Positions 48,120 to 60,500 of a stretch of 64,000 nucleotides of DNA are shown in pieces; the stretch's first letter is position 1, and each line of letters begins with the position of its first letter. Under the pieces are notes generated by a model. That model had not been told where the DNA came from. It made no database searches and saw nothing but the letters and a program-made list of their open reading frames with translations. The stretch lies in assembly GCA_019925095.2 (NCBI GenBank), contig CM034402.1:6459501-6523500 (forward strand). The letters run 5' to 3'. This DNA comes from Dendrolimus kikuchii. Taxonomy: Eukaryota; Arthropoda; Insecta; Lepidoptera; Lasiocampidae. The position numbers and the translations under genes are program-made.

Positions 48120-49760
48120 CTAATTAGATTAACTCTATCTAATACAGTCTTAATACTTAAAGAGACAACGTTGATGAAGCTTTGTAATTAATTTACGTGA
48201 GATGACCGTACTCAATAATTTTAATCAGAGATTAGCCGCGGCTTCATTACTTCATACCGACTAAGTCCTGTATGAGGGATAATAACATGGCCTGCTTTAT
48301 CTATTCGATAGCCTTTACAATAGACAAATACATTCGTTAGAAATTTAATTTGTTTTTATGTTGTGTTGGAGAGGGAATGAATAATTGTATTAATTAATAA
48401 AATAAAGGTTTTCTGTATTATGATGTATTATGGTGAATGACTTTTCAAATATGACATATAATATATTTAAATTATTCGAATTCGAACTAAAATAAAATGA
48501 AACCTTTTTTGTAGTGAACATGTTGATAAGTGTGAACTTGTTAAATAACATTGAGACCACCATAGCAGTGATGTCACAATCCGCTAACTGCAATTTGCTA
48601 AATACTTCCACATGCAAGTAAAAGAGATGGAAATAGTGCGTACTTTCAACTAAATACTTACGGTCTTATAATATTGAGTTAGAATAAGTTTGTCGGCTTC
48701 TTTAAGATTCTTAAAAACATTAGACCGTTGGCGATTAACTTAATCAATTTTTAATTATTCCAATTGCCGAGAAAATCGCATATTTCTTATAATTAATAAA
48801 GATATATTTTAAAAATATAACTGCTTTACATTGTCGCTAGGTTCTATCGTTCAGCGTAAAAATTGTTGTATTAAATATTCAGCTTGGGGAAAAAAAAATT
48901 AAAGCAATATGTGGAGTAAAATAGATTTTTTTTAAATATATTTAATTAATATTAGAGGAGACAAGATTAGCAATTAAGGTGTCAAGTTTCTACTTAGAAA
49001 CTTGAAAGCGAGCTTCAAGTATCACTGGTACTTAGTTGCCTGCGATACTCGTAGCTAGTATATTTTAAGACATTATAGATTTAATTATCAAATTGTTATA
49101 CAATGTGACTATATCAATTTAGACCTAATTAATCGTTAGATATTTATAGATCAAACTGTATTAATAAAAATAAGAACGTCACTAACAGTTTTATTTTTCA
49201 TTTGATTATTAGAGATAAGTGTAGTAAATAGAGGTATACGATGAAAATTGTAATGCGGGACAACCTTTCATGATTTATAACCACAAACGTTAGTAATATG
49301 TTAGCGCTCTAAATATCATAAGACTTGCAAAGTAACTAAAATAGTAAAAGTGAAACGTATAAATAAACACACTAGGACTTTAATTTGATCGTAATTATAA
49401 TTTATTTTATTACAACGCCGCCTGCTGACCTTATAGTGAAGAAATAACACGCGAACATTGACCAACACACAAAGGATTCGCTTTTAAATGTGAGCTCAGT
49501 TGTTTGAAAGATAAAAACCAAATTAAACCTATACTGTGTTAGCACAAAAGCTATGTTTAAAAACAAATCTAGTATATGAGTCGACGATCAAAAATTTTGA
49601 ATACATACAATTGTTGGAATGTTGATTTTCATGCATAAAATTATAAATGCACAAGTAACTATGTTTTCTATGCGACTAAACGGTTAAATTAATTTTAATA
49701 AAATTAAATAAAATAGACTAACTTCTGTTTCGGTTTCGTAACAATAAGTTTTTCCGTAAA
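48120..49760. other. No gene seen
   Basis: AT-rich; a short inverted motif AGTTTCTACTTAGAAACTTG at 48987-49006 is the only local structure. Confidence 0.45.
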
Positions 49761-49771
49761 CGGGGTGTTAA

Positions 49772-50092
49772 CCCGTTGCACAACCCCCAAAATGCTGGAG
49801 GACCACACGAGCCCAACATAATTGGGGAGATAAAATCTCACCGTCTCCGCTGGCTCGGTCATGTAGAGCGGATGAAGGAGGATCGGGGAGTGAAGAAAGC
49901 ATACTTGGGGCGACCAGTCGGTCGACGACCGGTTGGTCGTCCCAAGTATCGATGGAAGGATAGAGTTGAAGCTGACCTGACCGCACTACAAGCCCACAAT
50001 TGGCAAGACACTGCGCAGGACAGAGGAAAGTGGCGTGCTCTCGTTTCGGAGGCCAAGACTCACTTTGGGTCGCTGAGCCAACGGAGTTAGTT
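49772..50092 (+). mobile_element. LINE RT C-terminal fragment, third lineage
   Basis: Plus-strand frame 49776-50090: EIKSHRLRWLGHVERMKEDR, GRPVGRRPVGRPKYRWKDRV, then DTAQDRGKWRALVSEAKTHF and a stop. The GHVERM ... GRP-RW-D ... DR-KWR pattern is the standard end of this insect LINE group. It is intact over 104 codons and GC-richer than its surroundings, so a relatively young 5'-truncated insertion. Confidence 0.83.
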
Positions 50093-50335
50093 ACCTTCTG
50101 TTTCAAAAAACAATCTTGAACGGGATGAAATATGGGATGAATATTTGTATGAGTAACCTATATTTCCTGACGTTAGGGACAAAAAAAAACATATTTAACA
50201 ATTTGGTAAGAAATAGTACGTTTTGCCGTCACAAATGCGCCTTTATTTCATTAAAAAATAAATACGAATGAAGTCAAGATTAATAGCTAGATTTAAGATA
50301 CCTTGTGATCGATCTGTTTGATTTATTTGGGGTAG

Positions 50336-50636
50336 TTTTTTTTTTATTACAGGAGTTCAGCAGACAGGCAGACGGCCCACTTCATGAAAAGCGGTTACCA
50401 TTGCAACACCAAAGGTGCTACAAATGCGCTGCTGCTCTCTTAAAGGAGACTGAAACCTGGACACTAATGCCGGAACACAACACAAGGTTGTTATGGCAGC
50501 ATACTCTAGACCAGGGGTGGTTGCCATCCAGTCGAGCAAATACCCTGCCACCTGACTGTGGGTTGTTTAGTCGCCTCTTACGACAGGCCGCCAGGCCGCA
50601 GGAAATTGTATTCTTTCTCCGTTCCTGCACGGATAA
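50336..50636 (-). repeat. Family A repeat, near full length
   Basis: TTTTTATTACAGGAGTTCAG to CTTTCTCCGTTCCTGCACGG. A short deletion removes the ATCGCCTATAGACATT block. Confidence 0.85.
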
Positions 50637-50687
50637 AAATAGTTAGGTATAGGTAGTTGATACATGTCACAAAAACAAACTGAAAAA

Positions 50688-51022
50688 TCTATATTAATAT
50701 ATAAAGCTGAAGAGTTTATTTGTTTGCTTGCTTGAACGCGCTAATCTCAGGATCTATTGGTCTGATTTGAAAAATTCTTTCAGTGTCAGATAGCCCATTT
50801 ATCGAAGAAGACTATAGGCTATTATTATCATCACGCTAAGACGAATAGGAGCGGGGCACCAATGAAGAATGTTTCAAAATCGATTATTTTTCCTTTTGAG
50901 AGCTTCCTTCCTCTGCGTGCGCTGCGTAAACGGTTAAATTTTCGCAAAAATCATGTGTGACAGAAGTTAGCGTTAGCCCAAAGTAACTATTCCACGCGGA
51001 CGAAGTCGCGAGCAGAAGCTAA
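50688..51022 (+). mobile_element. Helitron-like family B, complete 335-bp copy
   Basis: Starts TCTATATTAATATATAAAGC after A and ends GCAGAAGCTAA before T (CTRR end). Internal blocks: GCGCTAATCTCAGGATCTAT, GGCTATTATTATCATCACGC, GCGTGCGCTGCG, CCACGCGGACGAAGTCGCG. Best-delimited member of the family here; no coding capacity. Confidence 0.8.
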
Positions 51023-51581
51023 TCTTAATATAAAAGAGCGGGCATCTAAATACCACATCATCAACATAAATTTAAATATAATAGAAATCATTTTAATTAC
51101 CGTTTAAATTTTAAGTAATACCCTAATTGACCTTTTTATAGAAATGACATCATAATTTGCAACGCTCGTACACAATCTAGGTGGCTTCGGCATATTTTAA
51201 GATGATAAAAAGTATCTCAGTAGATTTGACGGTCAACTACCCTATTATTTATTTTATGCTCTTGTATTTAAACGCCTCCCTTATAGAATATGGATTTATG
51301 TTAACCAATGTACGACACCGATATTAAATGTCACAATATAATTAATAATTTAAAACAGTTCGTGGTTTCGATAATGCATTTCGACACGAAATATTCAAAA
51401 TTAGGTAAAATTGTTAAATAAACTTCATAGCTGCTTTACAATGATTTCTATCAGTTTCAAACATGCACTAACATTAAGCATTTAAATAATTTTGAATTTC
51501 ATAAATTATTAGAGCATAAACTTTTTAATTAGGTTGTTATTTCATATTTCGATTTTAAAATTACGACAATAAGTATGAGAT

Positions 51582-51896
51582 ATTTTTTTTATTGCATGAG
51601 TTCAGCAGACAGGCAGACGGCCCACTTGATGGAAAACGGTTACCATCGCCTACGGACATTTGCAACACCAAAGGTGCTACAAAAGCGCTGCTGCTCTCTT
51701 AAGGGAGACTGGAAAATGGTTACCATCGCCTACGGACATTTGCAACACCAAAGGTCCTACAAAAGCGCTGCTGCTCTCTTAAGGGAGACTGGAACCTGAT
51801 CACTAATGCGGGAACACAAATCAAGGTTGTTACGGCGGCATACTCTAGACCAGAGATGGTAGTCATCCAGTCGGATAAATACCCTACCACCTGGCA
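51582..51896 (-). repeat. Family A repeat with an 80-bp internal tandem duplication
   Basis: Bases 51631-51710 and 51711-51790 are direct 80-bp repeats differing at about two sites. The head (GTCGCC...CTGCACG) is absent after CTACCACCTGG. Confidence 0.88.
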
Positions 51897-51989
51897 ATGT
51901 ATTTCATATTGTATTATCAATAGTATTTACGATTAGTTCAACGTAATACTCCTATTAAGTAATGAAAGTGTCTGTAGCCACCATTGCTT

Positions 51990-52085
51990 TTTGATGAAAT
52001 CTACAGACCGAGAGAACCGATGTGTGAAACCTGCCCACCCGTCTTGTAAAGAATGGCGGATATACTGTTCATTCCTTTACAAACA
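51990..52085 (+). repeat. Fragment of the 7672 SINE body
   Basis: AACCGATGTGTGAAACCTGC CC ... GGCGGATATACTGTTCATTCC parallels 7848-7905. No pol III boxes. Confidence 0.55.
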
Positions 52086-52443
52086 GATTCTCCGAAACCA
52101 GCAGCGGCACGTTATGCACTGGTATTATGATAGAAATGTTAATTGTAAGTGGGGTATAAAATTCAAAATATCTACCGTATCTTATACCTTCATCTATGGT
52201 AATCCATATGTTAAAGACACAGTTACCTGTAACATCATTAAAACTACAAGGAACAAGGCCGCGGCCGCCACGCACACTGACATCACGACTGTCGCAGCAC
52301 CCGGCACCGCTTGCTCATTTGGTGCGGTATGTAGGGCGCTCCACTCCGCTATGCGCCTTTTCCCAGCTACTGCCGAGTTTATGCATTCACCTATATGATA
52401 AAATAGTTTTATCTCGTTATGATATTTAAAAAATCATATAATA

Positions 52444-52829
52444 GGTTGGGGAAAAAGTCTTTTCGCATATAGTATGTATGAACTTGTAATAAGATCTCTT
52501 TGGCTATACCATTTGTATCTGGCTGGTTTTGGTATCATTAAAAAGTTTTAATTTTAAAAAAGACAATTCCAAATTCAAATTAGAAAAATGTGTGATTTTC
52601 ATTAGTTTTTCTTATTGTTAAAATGAGTGAATCTAATGAAGAAATTCGATACATTTTAAAATTTTACTACAAAAAAGGTAAAAATGCAACACAAGCCGCG
52701 AAAAAAATAATCAAAAGCAAAAATTTATCCAACAAAATGGCACCTACATACTTTAGTAAAATGTAAATAAACTTTATAAAAAAACCTTTTGAATTATTAT
52801 ATAAAATGCGAAGAAACTTTTCCCCAACC
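52444..52829 (+). mobile_element. mariner-type element, internally deleted
   Basis: Inverted ends GGTTGGGGAAAAAGTCTTTT and GGTTGGGGAAAAGTTTCTTC, both continuing into CGCAT, and flanked by TA (52442-52443, 52830-52831). At 386 bp it is far shorter than a roughly 1.3-kb autonomous mariner and lacks the DDD catalytic domain. Confidence 0.87.
52623..52766 (+). pseudogene. 47-codon open frame, start of mariner transposase fused to its end
   Basis: ATG at 52623 to TAA at 52766. It opens MSESNEEIRYILKFYYKKGK NATQAA, the first helix-turn-helix of mariner transposases, and then jumps to a short C-terminal-like sequence, still in frame. Only the very beginning of the DNA-binding domain remains. Confidence 0.55.
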
Positions 52830-53214
52830 TAATATTTCTTAATTAAAACTACAATTTAATGGTTCTACTACAGTACATTTTATTTGATTTCATGCTCAAA
52901 TTTCATGTTTTATTTTTAAGACATTTTAATCGACTATATTATAAATCATCACATAATATTAACGGTGAAGAAAAACATCGTTAAAATCCGCCCACATAGA
53001 TTGTTTCTACTTCATATTAATAAAGAAGTGATTGCGGTGCAGCTTTTGAAACAAATAAAATTAAACAAAAATTAGAACAATTGCCTATGAAATAATATCA
53101 ACCCATAAAAGTTCCATTGCCTCGGGCCTGTCTGACTGTACACAAACCACACTTGTCTGAGAGTTTTGCATATCTGTTATATCAATGTGCAGGTTTCATT
53201 ATAATATTTTTGTT

Positions 53215-53378
53215 CAGCGTTAGCAAGTGGTAATTGCAACAATCGTCTATACTGGGTAAGAAGAACTGCTAAGTGGTATAAGTCTTCCAGCTAGGATTCA
53301 AACTCACATTGAAATGAGACATGGGTGCGGTAACCATTAAACTACTATGACATCACTACATTCCCTACACTGAGTAGA
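53215..53378 (-). mobile_element. tRNA-derived SINE, third family
   Basis: On the minus strand the A box TAGTTTAATGG (about 53330-53345) matches the consensus and the B-box region reads AGTTTGAATCC (about 53288-53298). The distance between boxes suits a tRNA head. Body AGCTGGAAGACTTATACC follows. Ends not resolved. Confidence 0.62.
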
Positions 53379-53954
53379 GTAGAGTGCCCTATACATTACA
53401 CATGTACATGTACATATATGTTTATACGTCTGATCTCAATAAGCAATTTCGAATGCCATCAAACAAAACTTGTTAAGACGGAAAGACGATTAATATATTC
53501 AGGATTCTTGGACAAAATGCTTTAAGCGATCAGGCCGCATTTTGTTTTGCCATGAAAGTATTGTAAGTATTCATTTTCGTAAATGCTTATTTTGATGAAC
53601 AATAAATTAGTGTTATCTACGTACATGATATAAATCACAAGAATGGATAAGGTAAGAAATGAGTACATAAGGAGCTTTTTGAAAGTTACACCCGTGACTG
53701 AAGATTTGAGAGTAAGAAGTCTAGAATATGGTATGGGCAAGTAAAGTCACGTGTCAAAAATAATGTTAAACTAGAAGATTAATGGGTACAAATGTAAAGG
53801 TAGGCCAATAAAAGATATTGATGAATTATTATTGTGTGAAGAACGACATGATGATTTGTGGTGTGAAAGAGGACGTACACCAAAATAGAGGAATATGGAA
53901 AGAACCTAACCCCAAATAATTGGGACAAGGTGAAAGAGAAGAAAAATAACAAAG

Positions 53955-53958
<4 letters not shown>

Positions 53959-54024
<66 letters not shown>
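53959..54024. repeat. (AT)n microsatellite, about 66 bp
   Basis: Uninterrupted TA dinucleotides; the poly-(Tyr-Ile) frame across it is meaningless. Confidence 0.97.
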
Positions 54025-54028
<4 letters not shown>

Positions 54029-54174
54029 GTGCTGACGCATAATTCAAATTCAAAAGTTTTTATATAAAATAAGTTCCACTGGAAAACACTTTTTAAAGGT
54101 CATACATATAATTTCAAATTTAATTTTACTTCCTATTCTGTACACCGCTTTGCAACATATTATTGCTGTTATTT

Positions 54175-54185
54175 TTTATTTTATT
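54175..54185 (-). terminator. Candidate polyadenylation signals for Fur2
   Basis: Two overlapping AATAAA hexamers on the minus strand, about 255 bases past the predicted stop. They suit a short 3' UTR if exon i is the last exon. AATAAA is frequent by chance in DNA this AT-rich. Confidence 0.3.
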
Positions 54186-54440
54186 TAAGTTTATAGCTTG
54201 GCAGCTAGGCCTTTAAGCCAGATCTTAGTTTACAATATAGTTTCTTCATTTTCTTAAGCCTATGTGTAGCACAGCTGAACTGTAGATAATCAGCTAGTGC
54301 CATTCAACGGAGTTCTTGTGACAACTCAAAAGGCCACATTTGACTATACAGTTCACATTTCTCACAAAACACATCATTACTACTCAAAAACTATCATTAT
54401 CCTACAACTATTGTTCATTTTAGAGTAATTTTACACATTT

Positions 54441-54586
54441 TTAGAAAATAAAACTGCACAGCGCAACATCTCCTTTCAGTTCCCACCAAAAACTCATTAT
54501 TGCTGTTAAGGAGAAGAAGCTCCACAGCAGCAGACACGAAAAGCATGTTATCAGTGACCATTGCCACTTAGTGGGATGCTTTCGTG
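54441..54586 (-). CDS. Fur2: Fur2 exon i (predicted last): transmembrane segment, short tail, stop
   Basis: In the phase demanded by exon h this stretch reads RKHPTKW followed by about 25 hydrophobic residues ([16 protein letters not shown] onward), then WWELKGD and a TAA stop at 54441-54443. A basic flank, a single hydrophobic span and a short tail fit a type I membrane convertase. The intron would be 167 bp. Weaknesses are an acceptor (GACTAG) with little polypyrimidine tract and lack of homology evidence. The real last exon could lie further left or the isoform could differ. Confidence 0.48.
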
Positions 54587-57500
54587 CTAGTCATGAGCAT
54601 GTGTTTCGGTAACTTAACATAAATCATAAGATGCAGATATTGATTGCCATACATTTTTTTGTGGGCTATGAAATTCACCTCGGACGCAAATTGTACACGA
54701 AAATATTTTAACAGTTTAAAATAACCTTAAAATAAATGCTTTTATAAGCTTACCTGTATCTGGATGACAATGACAGCAGTCTTGTGGCGGCATTGAATTG
54801 ACCGAACCGCTTTCAGAACAGCACGGCACGCATTGATTGTTCAACCTTGAAACAAAATGTATTTATGAAAAAGATTTTGCATTCGTATGATTTGTGATTG
54901 AATTTCAGGTGATAAATTATAAAATAAATTTTGGATATTTTCATAAAAACACAGGCTTTCATTTTAATGACTACTATGGAATTAGGAATAAGGTCATGTC
55001 TACTTTTTCACGGTTGTTTTAGAAATTTTATTAAAATATCTACTTCTATGTAAAACGAATATAATTCTAAAATATTTCTTAAATAAAACTTTTTTTTCAT
55101 ATTTATAAACAATAAAAAAATCTAAATCAATAAAGATGTTTTAAATTTACGTAAAACTGTATTTTTCTTTTTATTTTTTATTGCTGAAGCACAGCAGACA
55201 GGCTGATGGCTCAACTGTGATGTAAATAGGTTACCATGGCCTATGGACATTAGCAATATCAGAGGTGCTGCCGGCCTCGAAGGAGAAACTGGAACCTGGC
55301 CATTGATGCCGGAACACAACTTGAAGTTGTTATGACTACATACTCAAGACCAAAAGTGGTAGGCCTTCAGTCGGGTAAATGCCTTACCACCTGGCTGTGG
55401 GTGTTTTCTTCGGCTCTTACGACAGGCCGCCCGGCCGCAGGAACAAGTATTCTTTTTCCGTTCCTGCACGGAGGAGCTTTGCCTAGAGTCCCATAATATT
55501 TATTCTACGTATTTAAGATTTCATTTAAAATCTGTTTATTATTTAAATTGATTTTGCTTCAAACCAGCCTTCGACAACCTTTCTATTAGAATTTCTAGTC
55601 TAAATGACTAGAGGTATTAAACCTCTAGGAAATACTAAACTACAGCAAGGACTCTCGTCTCAAGTGCTCTAGTGGATAGGCACACGCCTTTTACACAGGG
55701 AAAATGTGAAACACTCCCAAAGAGCCTTTAAGCCACGTATCAAAGGGCTAAAAGAAGTCTTTAGGAGCACCTTTTAATATAGTTTAAGAGAATATAAACG
55801 TGTTTAACATCTCGTATTTAATTTCTCAGCGATGAGTGGTATTAAGATGGCTCAAAGCTCTTCAAACAAAATTAAGCACGTACTCATGTTTGGGATTATT
55901 AAGTCGTTGTAATAGAACGATGTTGTCTAATTTATTTCAAGAAGAGATACTTGGATCAATCTTTTTCGTAATAAATAATGTATTCGCTACTTCAGAGTAA
56001 CAAAATAAGTAGGCTGAGTCCCAAGTTGTCAAAGTGAAGCCGGCTAAAGGAAGTCAATTTAAGAATAGGAAACTGATCGCGCCGCAGTGCGTTACAAGAA
56101 CTTAGTATTAAATAATCGTAATATTAATACTGATAAAGGTGCAATCGTTTCCAGTAAATACATTTCTATTTACCACATACGCAAACTATGTGTATACTAC
56201 ATAGGTTTACGCACACAAGTTTTTAAAAAGTCCTTCAATTAATTTCATACTTTTGTTGTAGGTTACGTCTATACTTTTATCCGTCTGAGGTCACTACAAG
56301 CAACTTCTGGAAAATGTCGCTAAAAGAAAACCTCCAAAAAATTTATTAGCACGTCAACTATTGTCTCCAAATTTGCACCACATGTTTAGTCTTTTAGTTT
56401 CGTCCTCTGAGTTCCATTAGCAACCTTGCGCTAGTCTTTCCTCTGCACTTTAAGGACGTCCCTGCAGAAAAATCTATTTCAAAAATACATTATTAAAAGT
56501 TATATATATATGGTCCATAACCGGTGTAGTCACGGCACGGATCTTGAGCAATTGACGGGATAGAAGTGATCGCTTTACGCATTGAGCGTAGCCAATGTGA
56601 TACTTCGAAAAAAAAAAATGAAGTTTTACTAATACGCAGGCTCAAGAATCATGCCGGGGAATACTTACCTATCAAGTTTAAGAGGACTCGAACACCCCGT
56701 ACAACTGAACTGTCCAAGTCCAGAGCAGGTCCTGCACGAAGCGTCGCAATCATGGCATGTTCCACTGCTGACGTCATAGTACTGCGAGCCGAGACACTCC
56801 ATACAAAGGCCGCCATCTAACATGAACTTTGGCGGACACGACGTGCATCGTAGTGGCCCAGAACCGTTGCACTCGCGGCAGTAATGGTGACAATGGCGGC
56901 AGCCGTCAGGGGATTGGTAGAAGCCTGCTTAACAAAAGAAAAAGAAATTTCTTTTAATAATTTAATCGTAAGAATTTGAAAATAAAGCTAACAAATCAGA
57001 CACTTTTAATAATATAACTAGGATATCGTTTTTTTTGTGTACCTTGCAAACAGGCAGACGGCCCAGCTAATGAAAAGTAATTACTTTTGCCTATAGACGC
57101 TTGCAACATATGGGGCCCAATTCTGCTATTATTATCTCGTCAAAATTGCCGGACACTATCGTCTAAATAGTAGGTTTCCCTGATTTCGGTATTCTATTAA
57201 TTCCAATGGCGTTCCACTCTGTCTTTATAAATATTTATAAAGCTCGCGAAATAAATGTAAATAATTTTGGTAGCTTTGCAATAGTCATTTCGGCTAACGC
57301 CATTTCTGCTGATGGCAATACCAACATTTTCTACTGTTTTTCCGCCGCGACGACATCTAGAAGATATTGTGGATTTAATAGAATACAAATTTCTGACACT
57401 ATCGGAATGAAATCATACTTTCAATATATTGGCAACGCCAAGATATTGAAATAGCAGAATTGAGCCTCAGGAGTGAAGCCAGCGCGTCGTCAGTCTTTAA

Positions 57501-60500
57501 GATGGGAGTATAAGAGGGATAGGATAAAGGAAATGGAGAGGGAACTGAGCCATCGGAACTCTCACTCATCGTCCGAAACACGGTTAGCTCAAGACTATTC
57601 GTTTCACATCGATATTCTGTGAGAGCGTGGTATCACACCGATCGAACCAATGGCCGACGCTAAAAACTGTACTCAAGATACCAGCATGGCTCTACCAAGT
57701 CGGATGTAGAAAATATACATACGTATGGAAGATAATGTCATACTGAGAAGTACCATAATTGGGTTATAGGCGATATACATTTATATATTAAAAAAACCAT
57801 TAAACCACACCTAACATGTCTTTATTGTCCCACCAGATTACCTTGTGGACACTCAGCATGGCACTCGCCAGCTGCCAACTTCCATCCCTGCGGGCACGAC
57901 GCGCACTGATCCCGACGCGGGCCGATGCAAGTGCGGCAAGACAAGTAGCATTTAGAACACGTACCCCGATCCGCGTAATACCTAAACACAAAACAAATAT
58001 CAATATTGAAAAAAACGGACAAGTGGCAAAACAAATCGCAACAAAAATTTTACTTGAAGTTTTATGGGCAGGTTGTTAATGTACTTGTCCAATTTGAAAA
58101 CCTGCCAGTTGCTGGGCAGTTGTTTAGACTTAGTTTCTTTGTTATTATTATTTGTAAAAAACCGAATCAAGTCTTTGTGTAAGTAAAAAGTGCACTCTAG
58201 TTTTATATTATATAAAGAAAAATAATTCCGTTTTGCTGAAACCGCCTAGTAATTTAGAGAGCCAATATCTGCCTTCGCCAGGTCCTAGGATATGCGGTAA
58301 GCCCAAAAAGTATGTAAAAAAAACAAATAAAATTATAATAAGACAGGAATCAGCCATAAATAAAATAAGAAAGATTTGTATCACAATATCGCTGTCAACT
58401 ACACACAGTAAACAAATGAAGGTACATTTATATGTAATAGTGCATTTACTAACCCATCAGCACAAGAAGTCCTGCAAGTGCCAGATTGCAATCGCAACGA
58501 GCCTTCGCAAGACGTGCAATTAAGGCGCGAGACGCATTCGGAACACCCGTGAATACAACGTGCGCACTTCCCGGCTTCGGAGTAGTATCCACTATTGCAC
58601 ACTGACACACATCTGTAGGGGAAAAAAGTGATAAAACGTTAAATCGGGTAGGTGACACATTTTACAATCAATTCTAGAATAACATTCGTGGTTTTAATTA
58701 CTATTTAGAATGGCCTTACCTATATTCTCGGTTTATAAACGCCTCTTAAGGATGCTTTGGCAAAGTACTACTTAAATATCTATCAAAATGAAACAACATT
58801 GAATGAAATCTAAGTAGACCTAGTTTAAGCAACGGTTTTGAGACAATAATCTATACATTCCCTGTCAGTGTTTGACCGCGATAAACTCCAAAACTACTCA
58901 ACCGATTATGATGTTTTTTTTTTATTTAACTGGATTTGTTCCAATTTAGAATATGTTTCATTTTATACGATAGGTTTCATTTTAATTTACAATAAAAAAA
59001 AAAAAAATTTTCTTTAACCGAGAGGTCGGTAAGTATATGAGTTCTGCTGTCAACCAAGTTACATAGGCATCAAATATATGGCGCCATACTTAAAGTCCCA
59101 CCCTTTCTTTCACAGTTGGGACCGGTAGGTGGCGCTGGGATCGCGTTCTAGAATCCTCCTAATCTCCTGGACCAAATTTGATGATTTTATTTTTATTTTT
59201 GATTGGGTCCCGGATGCTATAGATACACAATTGGAACCAGTAGGTGGCACTAGAATTGGGTTCTAGATTTTTATGTTTTCATGACAGGACAACGTCTGCC
59301 GGGACCGCTAGTAATATTATAAAATTCTAAACTTGCCGAGTCGGTACATTAAAGCTATTTTAAAAAAAAATCAACTGGAATACACTATATAAACGATGGA
59401 GAACACGATGCATTTTTTTAAAGATTTCTTGTCTGTTTGTTCGGGATTCACGTAAAAAGTATCGGGCCGATTTCGATGCGGTTTTCGCTGATCGACAGCT
59501 AATTCTTAGACTTAAACTCTGTGCTACTTTCTATTTTGGGAATCACGCAGGAATATTTCTGGGAATTATTTAAAATGGACAAATAAAAAACATTCCAATT
59601 TTTTACTGATCGATAGCAAATCTAATAAAATGTGCGATATTTTTTATCCCGGGAATCCTGCGGGAATTGTTCCGGGACCGGTTTGTAGCTATTCGTGTGC
59701 ATAAAAATTAGCTAATTCCAACATAGTTTTCACTAAAACGATAGTTTACATTCTTTTTCAAATGCTGCGGTGTTTTACGTCCCGGTAATCCCGCGGAAAT
59801 TTCAAGTCAAGCGTAGACTAACTCGCGGGCGTATCCTAGTAGAAATTTTATACATACTTATAATCTTGCAATAGATTAGGCGACGGGCATGTTAAACACT
59901 GTCCATCCTGTTCACCGTAGCACGACTCGCAACCGCTGTTACAACGTTTACATTTCTGACCATCAGTAAATTCACCAGTATGACAACGCTCCGAACCGAC
60001 TGGTACGCATTTTCCTTTTTTGTTCAACTCCCAATTAGATTCGCAGCTCAAGCAGAACCCGTTGGTGCACGTGGCACAGCCTACGGGACACCTGATGGAA
60101 AAAGTTTCATTGTAAAAATTAAAATATCTATTTAAATTGTTTTCTTTGTAGTAAAGCAAATGGACATGGAAAACAAAATTTAATGTCCCATGGGAACAAT
60201 TTTAAAGTAAACTTAAAACCGTAGAAGAAGAATACTAGAAATGACAATAGTCTAGTAAAAAACATAAATCTAAAAAGTTACTAAATCCTACATGACTATG
60301 CAATAATGGGCACCACATGTCATTTTTGAAGTTTAGACCAAATCTTTGTTTGGGTCTGAACTAAAGTTCCTAAAAATTGAAATCCATATTATTTTTCATC
60401 CTTGTAAATTCGCGAAATTCAGAAGAGTAAGGAACCGAAATATAGTCGAGGAAAGTCGAGTAGAAAATCGCTATCAATTAATAAGAGACAATTTGTTTTT

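Noticed and set aside
52069..52429. Overlapping frames of 68-135 codons on both strands
   Set aside because: Mutually overlapping with no domains; partly SINE-body fragment and a GC-rich patch.
53829..54053. Small membrane protein with Tyr-Ile repeats
   Set aside because: Translation of an (AT)n microsatellite.
55640..55745. Possible SINE head (CTAGTGGATAGGC)
   Set aside because: The A-box match is imperfect and no B box is found at the right distance.
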